Positions 53,419 through 61,843 of a stretch of DNA of 64,000 nucleotides are shown here, one piece after another. The stretch's first letter is position 1; the number at the start of each line of letters is the position of its first letter. Where the stretch lies: NCBI RefSeq assembly GCF_003268475.1, contig NZ_MCIF01000002.1:2701312-2765311 (forward strand). The letters are read 5' to 3'. Under the pieces are notes generated by a model. It was not told where the DNA came from, did not search any database, and was given only the letters and a program-made list of their open reading frames with translations. The translations under genes and the position numbers were made by a program. Source of the stretch: Thermogemmatispora tikiterensis (lineage in GTDB: Bacteria > Chloroflexota > Ktedonobacteria > Ktedonobacterales > Ktedonobacteraceae).

Positions 53419-54237
53419 TCAGCCCTGGCCAGCAAGATAGTCAGGCAAGGCCGCCACCGAGGGCAGCAGCACCTCGGGACGCTCTTCAGGCCGGCTCTCC
53501 TTGAGCAGAGGCGTATGTGGCCCATGCTTGCCAGTGCAGACCAACAGTGCCCGCAGGCCAGCTCGTCTGGCCCCCTGGACGTCGTTGACCAGATCGTCGC
53601 CTACCATCAGCGTCTCTTCCGGCGCCGTTCCCAGCAAGCGCACGGCCTCCTCAAAGAAGGCCCGCTCTGGCTTCCCAATGACCACAGCCTGTTTGCCAGA
53701 GGCCAGCTCCAGGGCGAAGACGAACGGCCCGCTATCGAGGCGCAGCCCATCGCTCACGCGCCAGTAGAGATTTTTGTGCATGGCTACCAGATCGGCGCCG
53801 GCCATCAGCAGACGAAAGGCCCGATTCATATTCTCGTAGGAAAGCAACTCCTCGGCTCCACCGATCACTACCGCAGCGATATCCTCCCTCTCCACGTCGT
53901 CCGGCCTGAGTGGATCAACCAGCTCAATGCCCGCGAAATCAGCTGCAGTATCGCCTTTGCTGAGCAGCCAGCAGCGTTTGCCAGGATAGACGCGGCGCAA
54001 ATAGGCCGCGGTGGCCATCGGAGCCGTGATCAGCTGCTCAGCGGAGACCGGCAGCCCGATCTCCTGGAGACGCTGGGCCAGCGTTGAGCGAGCCATTGTC
54101 GTCGTATTGGTTACAAAAGCATAGCGATAACCATGCTGCTCCAGCCAGCGCAGCGCTTCGGCAGCGCCTTCAACTGGCCGCATACTCACATGCAGCACCC
54201 CATCGATATCCAGCAGCACACCGCGGACAGTCCTCAT
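53419..54237 (-). CDS. HAD-IIA phosphatase (NagD/PGP-like)
   Basis: 272 residues from the ATG at 54237 (AGGAG, 7 nt upstream). A longer frame from 54255 has no ribosome site. Motif I GVLLDIDGVLHVS (nucleophile Asp near 10), motif II VTNTTTMARSTLAQRL, a C2b cap in the middle, motif III Lys in GKQAVVIGKPERAFFEEA and motif IV LMVGDDLVNDVQGARRAGL. Closest to sugar-phosphate/pyridoxal-phosphate phosphatases of the NagD/LHPP type. Substrate unknown. It interrupts the kinase locus on the opposite strand. Confidence 0.9.
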   Translation of the reverse strand: MRTVRGVLLDIDGVLHVSMRPVEGAAEALRWLEQHGYRYAFVTNTTTMARSTLAQRLQEIGLPVSAEQLITAPMATAAYLRRVYPGKRCWLLSKGDTAADFAGIELVDPLRPDDVEREDIAAVVIGGAEELLSYENMNRAFRLLMAGADLVAMHKNLYWRVSDGLRLDSGPFVFALELASGKQAVVIGKPERAFFEEAVRLLGTAPEETLMVGDDLVNDVQGARRAGLRALLVCTGKHGPHTPLLKESRPEERPEVLLPSVAALPDYLAGQG

Positions 54238-54553
54238 CAGGCATCTCCTTCTCATCAGGCTTGATCAAATAAAGCTAGACACTGTAGAAGTCTCCCTACT
54301 GATAAGAAAACAGACATTCTTTACAGTGGAGAGTGCATACACTCTCTTCCTCGAAAATGGCCTCTTCGCCGCAGATCTCCTGAGCGTGAGGCTCTGCAAC
54401 GCCGGAGAGCCTTCGTTATCACTATATGCGTTCCTGGCCTGCGCAGCAAGAAGTGCTGGTGCTTTTACTCGAAGAGTAACCTGTTATCGTATCTTGCCCG
54501 GCCTGTCAGCAGAGGTTCCCGGAGATGGGAGCAATGAAAAAAGCCACGTACCA

Positions 54554-54583
54554 ATGACACGAGACAGGGAATGATGCTATAAT
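54554..54583 (+). promoter_or_regulatory. Promoter of kinase-FHA gene B
   Basis: ATGACA (54554-54559), an 18-bp spacer and TATAAT (54578-54583), 37 bp before the ATG at 54621. The rest of 54256-54550 holds no gene. Confidence 0.75.
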
Positions 54584-54620
54584 AGCCGCGAGGAATAGCC
54601 TTTAAGTAGGAGATTGCGCC

Positions 54621-55835
54621 ATGGACGGTGACATGATCGGGCGTGTCATCAAGGGTCGCTACAAACTGATTGACGAAAGAGGGCGGGGCAACTTCGCCAC
54701 CGTCTATGTTGCTCGTGACCTCGAAAACAACCATATTTATGCCATCAAGGTGCTGCATGTCGAGCTGGCGGGAGACAGCGAGCTGCTGGCCCGCTTTCAG
54801 CGTGAGGCCCGCATCCTGTTGCACCTGAGCGATCCCCATATTGTGCGTATCATCGACTATGGGGAAGATCATAACATGCACTTTATCGTGATGGACTACA
54901 TCGATGGGCAGAATCTCAAGTACCATACGATCACCTATGGGCCGCTGAAGCCCTCGCGAGCGCTCAACTACGCGCATCAGATTGTCGAGGGTCTGGACGT
55001 CGCCTACCGGCATGGTGTGGTCCATCGCGATATCAAGCCGCAGAACATCCTCATTAACACGAAGGATGTCGTCAAAATCACTGACTTCGGGCTGGCACGC
55101 AGCAGCGAGACGGTCACCCTGACCCGCTCAAACATGTTCATGGGCACTCCTTACTATATTGCGCCCGAGCAGGCCGAGAGCGGACGCTCGGCAGACACCC
55201 GCTCGGATCTCTATTCGGTCGCCACCGTCCTGTTTGAAATGCTAACCGGCCATCCGCCATTTGAGGGTGAGACAGCAGTCGATATCGTCATCAAGCACAT
55301 GAATGAGAAAGTGCCCTCGATTTGCCGGCAGCGGCCAGAGCTGCCGGCGGAGATGGACCAGTTTTTCCAGAAGGCGATGGCCAAGGCGCCCGCAGAACGC
55401 TATCAGACTCCTCAGGAGTTCCTGGCCGCCTTAGAGCAGCTACAGCAGCGCGTTCATGAGGTAGGCGCTGATGAGCGTGCCGAGCCTCCCGAGGGAGAGC
55501 GCGCCGCTCCTCCTCGCATACCTCCTCAAAAACAGGCTCGCCTGGTCGTCATCGCCACGGGCCAGGTCTTTCCTCTTACCGGTGAGCAAATGGTCGTCGG
55601 TCGCCACGATCCAATTCTGGGGATTTACCCCGAGATTAATCTAATGGATAAGACAGTTGGCAGACGGCATGCCTATATCCGCAATCAGCATGGTACTTTT
55701 ACCGTTGAAGACTTGAACGCTCTCAATAAAACCCGCTTAAATGGAGTGGTTCTTGCACCGCATGAGGAGCACGTACTCAAGGATGGAGATATTCTTCGCT
55801 TCGGCAGCGTCGAGGTTCGCTTTGAACTGCGCTGA
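54621..55835 (+). CDS. Ser/Thr protein kinase with C-terminal FHA domain (copy B)
   Basis: 404 residues. Kinase domain 11-275 with Gly loop GRGNFATVY, Lys43, HRDIKPQN at 135-142, DFGLAR at 155-160 and TPYYIAPEQAESGRSADTRSD (in two parts). Residue numbers match copy A exactly, so the two arose by duplication. The FHA domain (about 305-404) has GRHDPILGIYPEINLMDKTV and VGRRHAYI, again Gly for the pThr-contact Ser, plus LNGVVLAPHEE. All catalytic residues remain. No TM, so it is cytoplasmic. It has its own promoter. The FHA membrane protein follows 108 bp downstream, the likely partner. Confidence 0.94.
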   Translation: MDGDMIGRVIKGRYKLIDERGRGNFATVYVARDLENNHIYAIKVLHVELAGDSELLARFQREARILLHLSDPHIVRIIDYGEDHNMHFIVMDYIDGQNLKYHTITYGPLKPSRALNYAHQIVEGLDVAYRHGVVHRDIKPQNILINTKDVVKITDFGLARSSETVTLTRSNMFMGTPYYIAPEQAESGRSADTRSDLYSVATVLFEMLTGHPPFEGETAVDIVIKHMNEKVPSICRQRPELPAEMDQFFQKAMAKAPAERYQTPQEFLAALEQLQQRVHEVGADERAEPPEGERAAPPRIPPQKQARLVVIATGQVFPLTGEQMVVGRHDPILGIYPEINLMDKTVGRRHAYIRNQHGTFTVEDLNALNKTRLNGVVLAPHEEHVLKDGDILRFGSVEVRFELR

Positions 55836-55942
55836 GCTATTACGCTATTTTGCAGTTGTAGGGACGGCCCACGCGGTCGCTTTCTCCGCCAGGACATGTG
55901 GATCGGCCAGGCAGCTCCTACAACTCGGAGGGGTGAACCAGT

Positions 55943-57271
55943 ATGCATAATCTACTATCGAGTCCGCTCATCCTCGTCATTGCAGCGGTCGTCGTTATCA
56001 TCCTGATCGTGGGGGCCATCTTGCTGATACGCAGCAGCGGCAAGAAGCGCGATGAGGAGACGAGCGCCGCCCAGGCTCAGGCACCAGAGTGGCAGCGCCA
56101 GGCCGCCCCAGGAGGATGGGGCCAGCAAGCGATGGGGAACGCTCCCGATCAGCTCTGGGGCCAGCCAGCCCAGTCACAGCAGCCGGGCGGATGGGGAAGC
56201 CCTGGCCCGGGCATGGCCCAGCCTCAGCAGCAGTCTCCGTTCTCGCCCTGGGGCGCCCAGGGCCCGGCTCAGCAGCCAGGCGGATGGGGTGGCGCAGGAG
56301 CCGCTGGAGCGCAGCCCCAGGCAGCGCCCTGGTCCGCACAGCCCCAGGCTCAGCAACCAGCTCAGCCGATGTCTCCCTGGGGCGCCCAAGCGCAAAGCGC
56401 TCCCTGGGGAATGCCCCCCGGGCAGGCTCAGCCCCAGGGCACACCTTCTTCCTCGGGTGCCAGTTGGGATAATGTCCCACCCGGCGGCCCAGTCCCGCCT
56501 TGGGAGAGCCAGCAGCCAGCAGGGGCTCAGAACCCCTGGGGTCAGACTGCCCCTCAGAGCGGTAACACCGCACCTTGGGGTCTGTCACAGCAGCCACAGC
56601 CGCCTTCTGGCCCAACAGCGATGCCGGCCTGGGGTCAGAGCGGGCAAACAGGACAACCCGCTGCCGCCGATCCCTGGGCCCAGGCTCAGTCCCAAAGCGC
56701 GTCTCCCGCTCAGCCCTGGGGCCAGGGACTGCAGCCCCCGCAAGGCGCTGGCATGATGGGGCAGGTCCCTGCCACACCAGCCCCGGCTTCGCCCGCCAGC
56801 AACCCCTGGCAGCAGCCCCAGCAGGCTCAACAGCCCGTCTCTCTGCCCGGCTTTGCTCCCGCCGGCCCCACTGGCCAGCCCGGCCAGTTCGGCCAACCCC
56901 AGGAGGTCGCACCCGCCGCCTTCTCCGAAGCCGATAAGACGATGCTGCGCACGACGGGACCGCAGGCTCGGATCGGTATCTTGCGCGTTGAAGAAGGGAA
57001 AGAGGCCGGTCGCGTCTACGAGATCCGTAAGGACTCGCTCAGCATCGGGCGCAGTCGCGAAAGCGATATCTTCCTGGAGGATCTGGCCGTCTCTCGCCTG
57101 CATGCCTCGATCATCAATATGGGCAATGGCAATTATGCCCTTAAGGATGAGGGGAGTGCCAACGGGACCCGGCTGAACGGCCAGATGATCACCAAGTACC
57201 AGCCCTATCCGCTCCAGGAAGGGGATAAGATCCAGCTTGGGCAAACCGTGCTTGTCTTCGCCAAACGTTGA
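55943..57271 (+). CDS. Membrane-anchored FHA-domain protein with long Trp/Gly/Gln/Pro-rich linker
   Basis: 442 residues from the ATG at 55943 (GGAGGGG upstream). One N-terminal membrane helix (SPLILVIAAVVVIILIVGAIL, residues about 7-27), a basic stop (RSSGKKRDEE), then about 290 residues dominated by Gln, Pro, Gly, Ala and Trp, with many PWG/GGWG units. An FHA domain follows (about 355-442) with SIGRSRESDIFLEDLAVSRLH (in parts), SRLHASI and GSANGTRLNGQ, so here the pThr-binding Ser and Arg are present. Topology puts the FHA in the cytoplasm. It could recruit proteins phosphorylated by the neighbouring kinases to the membrane, an inference from context. Confidence 0.88.
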   Translation: MHNLLSSPLILVIAAVVVIILIVGAILLIRSSGKKRDEETSAAQAQAPEWQRQAAPGGWGQQAMGNAPDQLWGQPAQSQQPGGWGSPGPGMAQPQQQSPFSPWGAQGPAQQPGGWGGAGAAGAQPQAAPWSAQPQAQQPAQPMSPWGAQAQSAPWGMPPGQAQPQGTPSSSGASWDNVPPGGPVPPWESQQPAGAQNPWGQTAPQSGNTAPWGLSQQPQPPSGPTAMPAWGQSGQTGQPAAADPWAQAQSQSASPAQPWGQGLQPPQGAGMMGQVPATPAPASPASNPWQQPQQAQQPVSLPGFAPAGPTGQPGQFGQPQEVAPAAFSEADKTMLRTTGPQARIGILRVEEGKEAGRVYEIRKDSLSIGRSRESDIFLEDLAVSRLHASIINMGNGNYALKDEGSANGTRLNGQMITKYQPYPLQEGDKIQLGQTVLVFAKR

Positions 57272-57529
57272 TGACAGATCTGTGGCTTAGCGTACTGTCA
57301 CCTGGCCTGGCTGGCTTCGTTCAGTCTGGCTCGGTATTCTTGGGTTTGGCTTGTTGGTTCGGTTCTTCGGCCCCGGGTTTGCCTCCCTCTCACCAGGTCA
57401 GGCAGGCTCGGAACGTGTGTCACATCGGTCGGGCACCCGCCGCGCCGCATCGCTTCGGATGCCACGGCTGGTTGCTGGCCTCTCGGCCCGGCAGCCGCCG
57501 CCAGGGTGCCCTCCTCAATGGGGTGAGTT

Positions 57530-58684
57530 GTGCAGCCACAACACGATGAGCTGATCGGAGCAACACTCGGAAACTATCGGATTCTGGCCCCGCTGGGCCA
57601 GGGCGGCATGGCCCGCGTCTACCGCGCCCGACAGGAAAATCTGGATCGCGAGGTCGCCATCAAGGTGCTCCCGCCCTGGTACGCTGCAGACCGCAGCTTC
57701 GTCGAGCGTTTTAACCTCGAAGCCCGTCTGGTCGCTCGCCTCTCTCATCCCAATATCGTGACAGTCCACGACGCCAGCGAGTATAACGGGCTGCTCTACA
57801 TCGTCATGCAATTGGTCGACGGGGGAACGTTGAAGCAGCGGCTCGACCAGCTCCGCGCCCAGGGGAAGACGATGGACCTGGCTGAGGCAGCGCACATCTT
57901 TCGCCAGCTTGCCGATGCCCTCAGCTATGCCCACGACCAGGGCATTATTCACCGCGATGTCAAACCTGTCAATGTGCTGATGGATCGCTCAGGCCGCCCT
58001 ATCCTCTCAGACTTCGGCATCGCTAAGGTCCTGGCAAGCAGCCATGAACAGCTGACACGCCCGGGCGCCGGCGTCGGCACCCCTGAATATATGTCCCCGG
58101 AACAATGTATGGGCGGGCAGATCGATGGACGAGCCGATATCTATGCACTGGGCGTGATGCTCTATGAGGCTCTGACCGGACGCACGCCCTTCATTGGCGA
58201 TAACTATCCAGCTCTGGCTCACAGCCACCTCTACGAGCCACCATCTCCACCAAGCCGCTTTAATCCCACTCTCCCCCCTCCGGTGGAACGAGTGATCTTG
58301 ACGGCCCTGATGAAGGACCCTGCCCAGCGCTACCAACGAGCCAGCGAGCTGGCCGATGCTCTCGATCTGGCTCTCCACGCTACTGGTCGATTGCCAGCTT
58401 ATCAACCAGCCTATCCAAGGGAGCGCTTCGCCTCAGCGGCTCCTCAGCTTGCTCAGGCAGCCCCAGCCGCTTCAGCGGGCCAGTCTGTCGCGCCCGGAGC
58501 CGCCCAACCACGTACAACTGGCTATCTCTGCCCAAATTGCCAGCATCTCAATAAACCCCACATGCGCTACTGTACTCGCTGCGGCTGCCCGATCAATCAG
58601 TGCCCTGGCTGCGGGCGTATCCACCTGGCCAGTACCCGCTTCTGTACCGCCTGTGGACACGCTCTTTCCACCGTCCCTGTTTAA
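57530..58684 (+). CDS. Ser/Thr protein kinase with C-terminal double zinc ribbon
   Basis: 384 residues from a GTG at 57530 (GGGGTGAG upstream). PknB-like kinase domain 16-285: Gly loop PLGQGGMARVY (21-31), Lys45, HRDVKPVN at 141-148, DFGIAK at 161-166, GTPEYMSPEQ. All catalytic residues present. An Ala/Pro/Gln linker leads to two zinc ribbons (CPNCQHLNKPHMRYCTRCG and CPGCGRIHLASTRFCTACG, about 335-376), as in DZANK-like proteins. No TM. The TAA stop shares bases with the TAA of the response regulator on the other strand (58681-58684). Confidence 0.92.
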   Translation: MQPQHDELIGATLGNYRILAPLGQGGMARVYRARQENLDREVAIKVLPPWYAADRSFVERFNLEARLVARLSHPNIVTVHDASEYNGLLYIVMQLVDGGTLKQRLDQLRAQGKTMDLAEAAHIFRQLADALSYAHDQGIIHRDVKPVNVLMDRSGRPILSDFGIAKVLASSHEQLTRPGAGVGTPEYMSPEQCMGGQIDGRADIYALGVMLYEALTGRTPFIGDNYPALAHSHLYEPPSPPSRFNPTLPPPVERVILTALMKDPAQRYQRASELADALDLALHATGRLPAYQPAYPRERFASAAPQLAQAAPAASAGQSVAPGAAQPRTTGYLCPNCQHLNKPHMRYCTRCGCPINQCPGCGRIHLASTRFCTACGHALSTVPV

Positions 58685-59181
58685 TGCACCTTGATAGAAA
58701 CATTCACCTTTTCATCTTTGCCAGGCTGAATAAGCTGCTCCAGAACACGCCGCTGCTGCAGCAGACGCTTCTGGAGCAGCGAAAGCAGCGCTTCGTCGCT
58801 CATGGCCAGAATACTGCGAATGCGCTCAACCAGAACACTCGGCTGTGTCGGCTTGGTCAAATAGTCGACAGCCCCCTCCTCCAGGCCGCGCACCTGCTCG
58901 CTCAGGCGAGTTGAGGCGGTCAATACCAGGACACGAATGGGGGGACTAAACTTGTTGGCTCGCAGCCAATGCAGTACCTCCCAGCCAGAGATAGGCCGCA
59001 TGTTTAGATCGAGCACGATCAGCTGAGGGCCAAAGCTGGGCACCAGCTCCATTGCCTCCTTCCCACTGCGCGCCCCACGTACCTCGAAGTGAGCATAGGA
59101 CAGAAAAAGACTGAGGACATGAAGAATAGCTTCGTCATCCTCAACAATGAGAATTTTCGGCTTTCGCTCTTGAACAGACAT
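58681..59181 (-). CDS. Single-domain response regulator (CheY-like receiver with C-terminal coiled coil)
   Basis: 166 residues from the ATG at 59181 (GAGAAGG upstream). The frame extends to 59283 without family character. Receiver domain with the acidic pocket in ILIVEDDEAILHVL, phosphoacceptor Asp in LIVLDLNMRPISGWEVLHWL, conserved Thr in VLVLTAS and Lys in LTKPTQPSVL. A 40-residue helix with coiled-coil pattern (LLSLLQKRLLQQRRVLEQLI) replaces an output domain, so it probably relays phosphate or acts by protein contact. It is the downstream member of a pair with the histidine kinase gene at 59315-61450 (133 bp apart). Confidence 0.88.
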   Translation of the reverse strand: MSVQERKPKILIVEDDEAILHVLSLFLSYAHFEVRGARSGKEAMELVPSFGPQLIVLDLNMRPISGWEVLHWLRANKFSPPIRVLVLTASTRLSEQVRGLEEGAVDYLTKPTQPSVLVERIRSILAMSDEALLSLLQKRLLQQRRVLEQLIQPGKDEKVNVSIKVH

Positions 59182-59314
59182 GTCATCACCTTCTCCCAAC
59201 CGCGGGGCAGCCAGAAAAGGCCCATGAGGAGCCACGGCCAGCATCCTTTGATGGAAAGACCAGCCTGGCACAAGACAAGACAATAAGCCAGCTTACCTGC
59301 GCGGCTTACGCGAC

Positions 59315-61450
59315 TTACGAGGCGAGAGCATGCGTGCGTGTCAAGGGGAAGCGCACCTCCGCCACCGTATAGCCTCCACAGATCGGCTTGAGGCCAGGCG
59401 TGTTAGCCGGCGGATCAAGCTCGGTCACACGCCGTAGACTGAAGCGCCCACGCAGATCAGCAAGCAAATTGCGAATCAGCGAGAGGCCCAGCCCCTCACC
59501 GCTTTCTTCTTCCTCCAGGGGCTTCTTCGGCCCTCTCCCCGTATCAATGACCTCGACCACAACCATGCCTTCCTCCTCACGTCCCCGCACCAACACCGTT
59601 CCCTCGGTCAGATCAGCCATGCCATGCTTAATGGCATTCGAGACCATCTCATTGAGCACCAGGGCCAGAATCGTGACCGCCCGAGAGGGAATCACGATCG
59701 GACACGGCTCAACCTTAAAGGTAATATGAGCATCCGGTGGACTGAGATTCGCGCTGGCTACACCAACTATCTTGCGCGCAATATCATCAACTCGCGCCTC
59801 ACTAAGATCCTCATGCGCCAGCAGATCGTGGGTGGCCGCCAGTCCCTGGACCCGATTGACGCTCTCGGCCAGGGTATTGCCAACCTCGGGCGAGCGTGTC
59901 CGCCGGCGCTGTAGTGAGAGAATGCCGGCCACTGTGGCCAGGTTGTTCTTGACCCGGTGGTGCAGCTCGCGCAAGAGCATCGACTTCAGCTCCAGACCGC
60001 GCCGCGTCTCCTCATAGAGGCGCGCATTCTCAATAGCAATGGCGGCCTCATTCGCAAAGGTCACCACCAGCTGCATCTGCTCAGGGCTTAGCAGATGCCT
60101 GTGGCTACTATAGATACAGATACATCCCAAAACTTTCCTTTTTACTTCCAGTGGCACACAAAGAACCGAGTGGATCTCAGACGAAATGAAGGGGTCAGCG
60201 CGCAGAAAACATTTCTCATCCTGCTGGAAACAGTCGACGAGCATAATCGGGCGCCCCGTCTGGACGGCACGCCCTGCGCAGCACTCGCCTACTTTGACAC
60301 GTGCCTGCTGGATCTGGCTGCCGCCCAAGCCATAGTGGGCCAGAATGTGCAGTGTCTGCGTCTCGGCATCCAGCTCAAAGATACATGAGCGCTCGGCGCC
60401 GCTGAGATGCACCGCCTGAGTGGTGATCATCTGCAACACTTCGTCGAGATTCAAGGTGCGCGCAATGACAGTGGTGACACGGTGAATAGTCGCCAGCTCG
60501 TGAACCTTGCGCCGCAGCTGCTCATCGGTTTGCTCGTAGAGGCGCCCATTTTCGACATTGATGGCAATGATCCCCGCTACCACCTCGAGAAAGTTGATCT
60601 CGTCGGGCGTGAAGTCACGCGGCTCCTCCGACTGCACGCTGATGACCCCAATCAGGCGCTCAACTGAGCCGAAGAAGATAATCGGGAGTGCCATCAAGCC
60701 GTGATACTCTGTATCGTAGGTGGTGGCCTCAGCGGCAAAGTTCGGGTCGCCCATGACGTCGCGAACCAACAGGGGATGGCCTTTATCAGCCACCCAGCCA
60801 CTGTATCCCTCACCCAGACGTAAGGTGAAATGCATGCCCCCAAGCGGGCGCGGGCCATTGGTCGCCCGCAGCGTTAGCAAGCGCTGCAACTCGTCGTAAA
60901 AGAAGATCGCGCACAGCGAGACCTGTAGCTCCTCCGCCACAATGCGCGCCGTCAACTCCAGCGTCTGATCAAGATCCATGCTGGAGTTGTTAATGCCGTT
61001 GATGCGCTGCAGAGCCAGGAGACGCCGGCTATTGCGCTCCAAGGCGCGCCGCTGTTCGTCAGCAATCTGGCTGACCGCCTCCTGATAGCCATGAGTCAGC
61101 GCCAGCGAGCAGGTCGACTGGAGCCGGTAAAGGCGTGCCAGCGCTGCGGCCAGCAACTGGGGCTGGTCAGTAAAAATAGCCTGCAACTCCTCGCTGAGGG
61201 CATCGATATAGACCTGCATGGCTTCCAGGCGGGCATCTAATCTCCCCCCCTGCTCCGCCAGCCAGCGCCCCGAGCGCTCAAAGCGACTCTGCAGCCCGGT
61301 TTCATCTTCTCCCACTAGCGCCTGCAAGAACAGCCAGGCATCGCTCCCTTCTTCGGGACCAGAGCTTGCGCCGGAGGCACGTTGTAAGCATATCTGTAAC
61401 CGTGAGAGGTGTTGACCAAGCACCTGCTCCACTTCACACTGTTGCGACAC
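59315..61450 (-). CDS. Cytoplasmic sensor histidine kinase (GAF-GAF-HisKA_2-HATPase)
   Basis: 711 residues. Helical N-terminal domain of unknown type (about 1-150), a first GAF domain (about 165-310), a second GAF domain (about 330-485) with SGAERSCIFELDAETQTLHI, then the HisKA_2 dimerisation domain with phosphoacceptor His in LRELHHRVKNNLATVAGIL and an HATPase_c domain with NEMVSNAIKHG (N box), DTGRGPKK and GEGLGLSLI. No TM, so it senses a cytoplasmic ligand; the GAF ligand (heme, cyclic nucleotide or other) is unknown. The start is a GTG at 61450 with no strong ribosome site. It is paired with the response regulator 133 bp downstream. Confidence 0.9.
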   Translation of the reverse strand: MSQQCEVEQVLGQHLSRLQICLQRASGASSGPEEGSDAWLFLQALVGEDETGLQSRFERSGRWLAEQGGRLDARLEAMQVYIDALSEELQAIFTDQPQLLAAALARLYRLQSTCSLALTHGYQEAVSQIADEQRRALERNSRRLLALQRINGINNSSMDLDQTLELTARIVAEELQVSLCAIFFYDELQRLLTLRATNGPRPLGGMHFTLRLGEGYSGWVADKGHPLLVRDVMGDPNFAAEATTYDTEYHGLMALPIIFFGSVERLIGVISVQSEEPRDFTPDEINFLEVVAGIIAINVENGRLYEQTDEQLRRKVHELATIHRVTTVIARTLNLDEVLQMITTQAVHLSGAERSCIFELDAETQTLHILAHYGLGGSQIQQARVKVGECCAGRAVQTGRPIMLVDCFQQDEKCFLRADPFISSEIHSVLCVPLEVKRKVLGCICIYSSHRHLLSPEQMQLVVTFANEAAIAIENARLYEETRRGLELKSMLLRELHHRVKNNLATVAGILSLQRRRTRSPEVGNTLAESVNRVQGLAATHDLLAHEDLSEARVDDIARKIVGVASANLSPPDAHITFKVEPCPIVIPSRAVTILALVLNEMVSNAIKHGMADLTEGTVLVRGREEEGMVVVEVIDTGRGPKKPLEEEESGEGLGLSLIRNLLADLRGRFSLRRVTELDPPANTPGLKPICGGYTVAEVRFPLTRTHALAS

Positions 61451-61644
61451 GTCCTGTCACCCTGTTCTGGTTACTGCCTCTCTTGCAAGCCACGGATGGA
61501 AGATGCGCCCTTTCCTCTGAGGGCGAGGACCAGATATTCTCAGGTCAACCAGGCCAGATGTCTTATCCGACCTTTCTGCTTCAGAGAGATGTGCTATCCT
61601 CTGCCCGTGGTACTTCAGCAGCGACCGCTACGAACTTGAACCAC

Positions 61645-61650
61645 ATTATA
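61645..61650 (-). promoter_or_regulatory. -10-like element upstream of the GAF histidine kinase
   Basis: ATTATA on the plus strand reads TATAAT on the minus strand, about 195 bp before the kinase start. No clear -35. Weak call. Confidence 0.3.
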
Positions 61651-61775
61651 TCATAGATAGCGGCCAGTATATAGCTGTCTGGTCTTCTCCAGGCTTTTCC
61701 CTCCAGCGGGCCTTCCCACGGCCTGTCTTTGATAGCCTTTTCAGGGGAAGAGCCGCCCGCTGGTTCATCCTTCGA

Positions 61776-61796
61776 CCGTTACTAAAAAAGTAACGG
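61776..61796. repeat. Inverted repeat CCGTTACT-AAAAA-AGTAACGG
   Basis: Perfect 8-bp arms around five A, 47 bp upstream of the ATG at 61844. Candidate operator for the zinc-ribbon membrane protein or a leader hairpin. The rest of the spacer 61451-61843 holds no gene. Confidence 0.5.
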
Positions 61797-61843
61797 GAAA
61801 TAACGCTGAGATCACTCGTGAGCATGTATGGGAGAAACAACCG

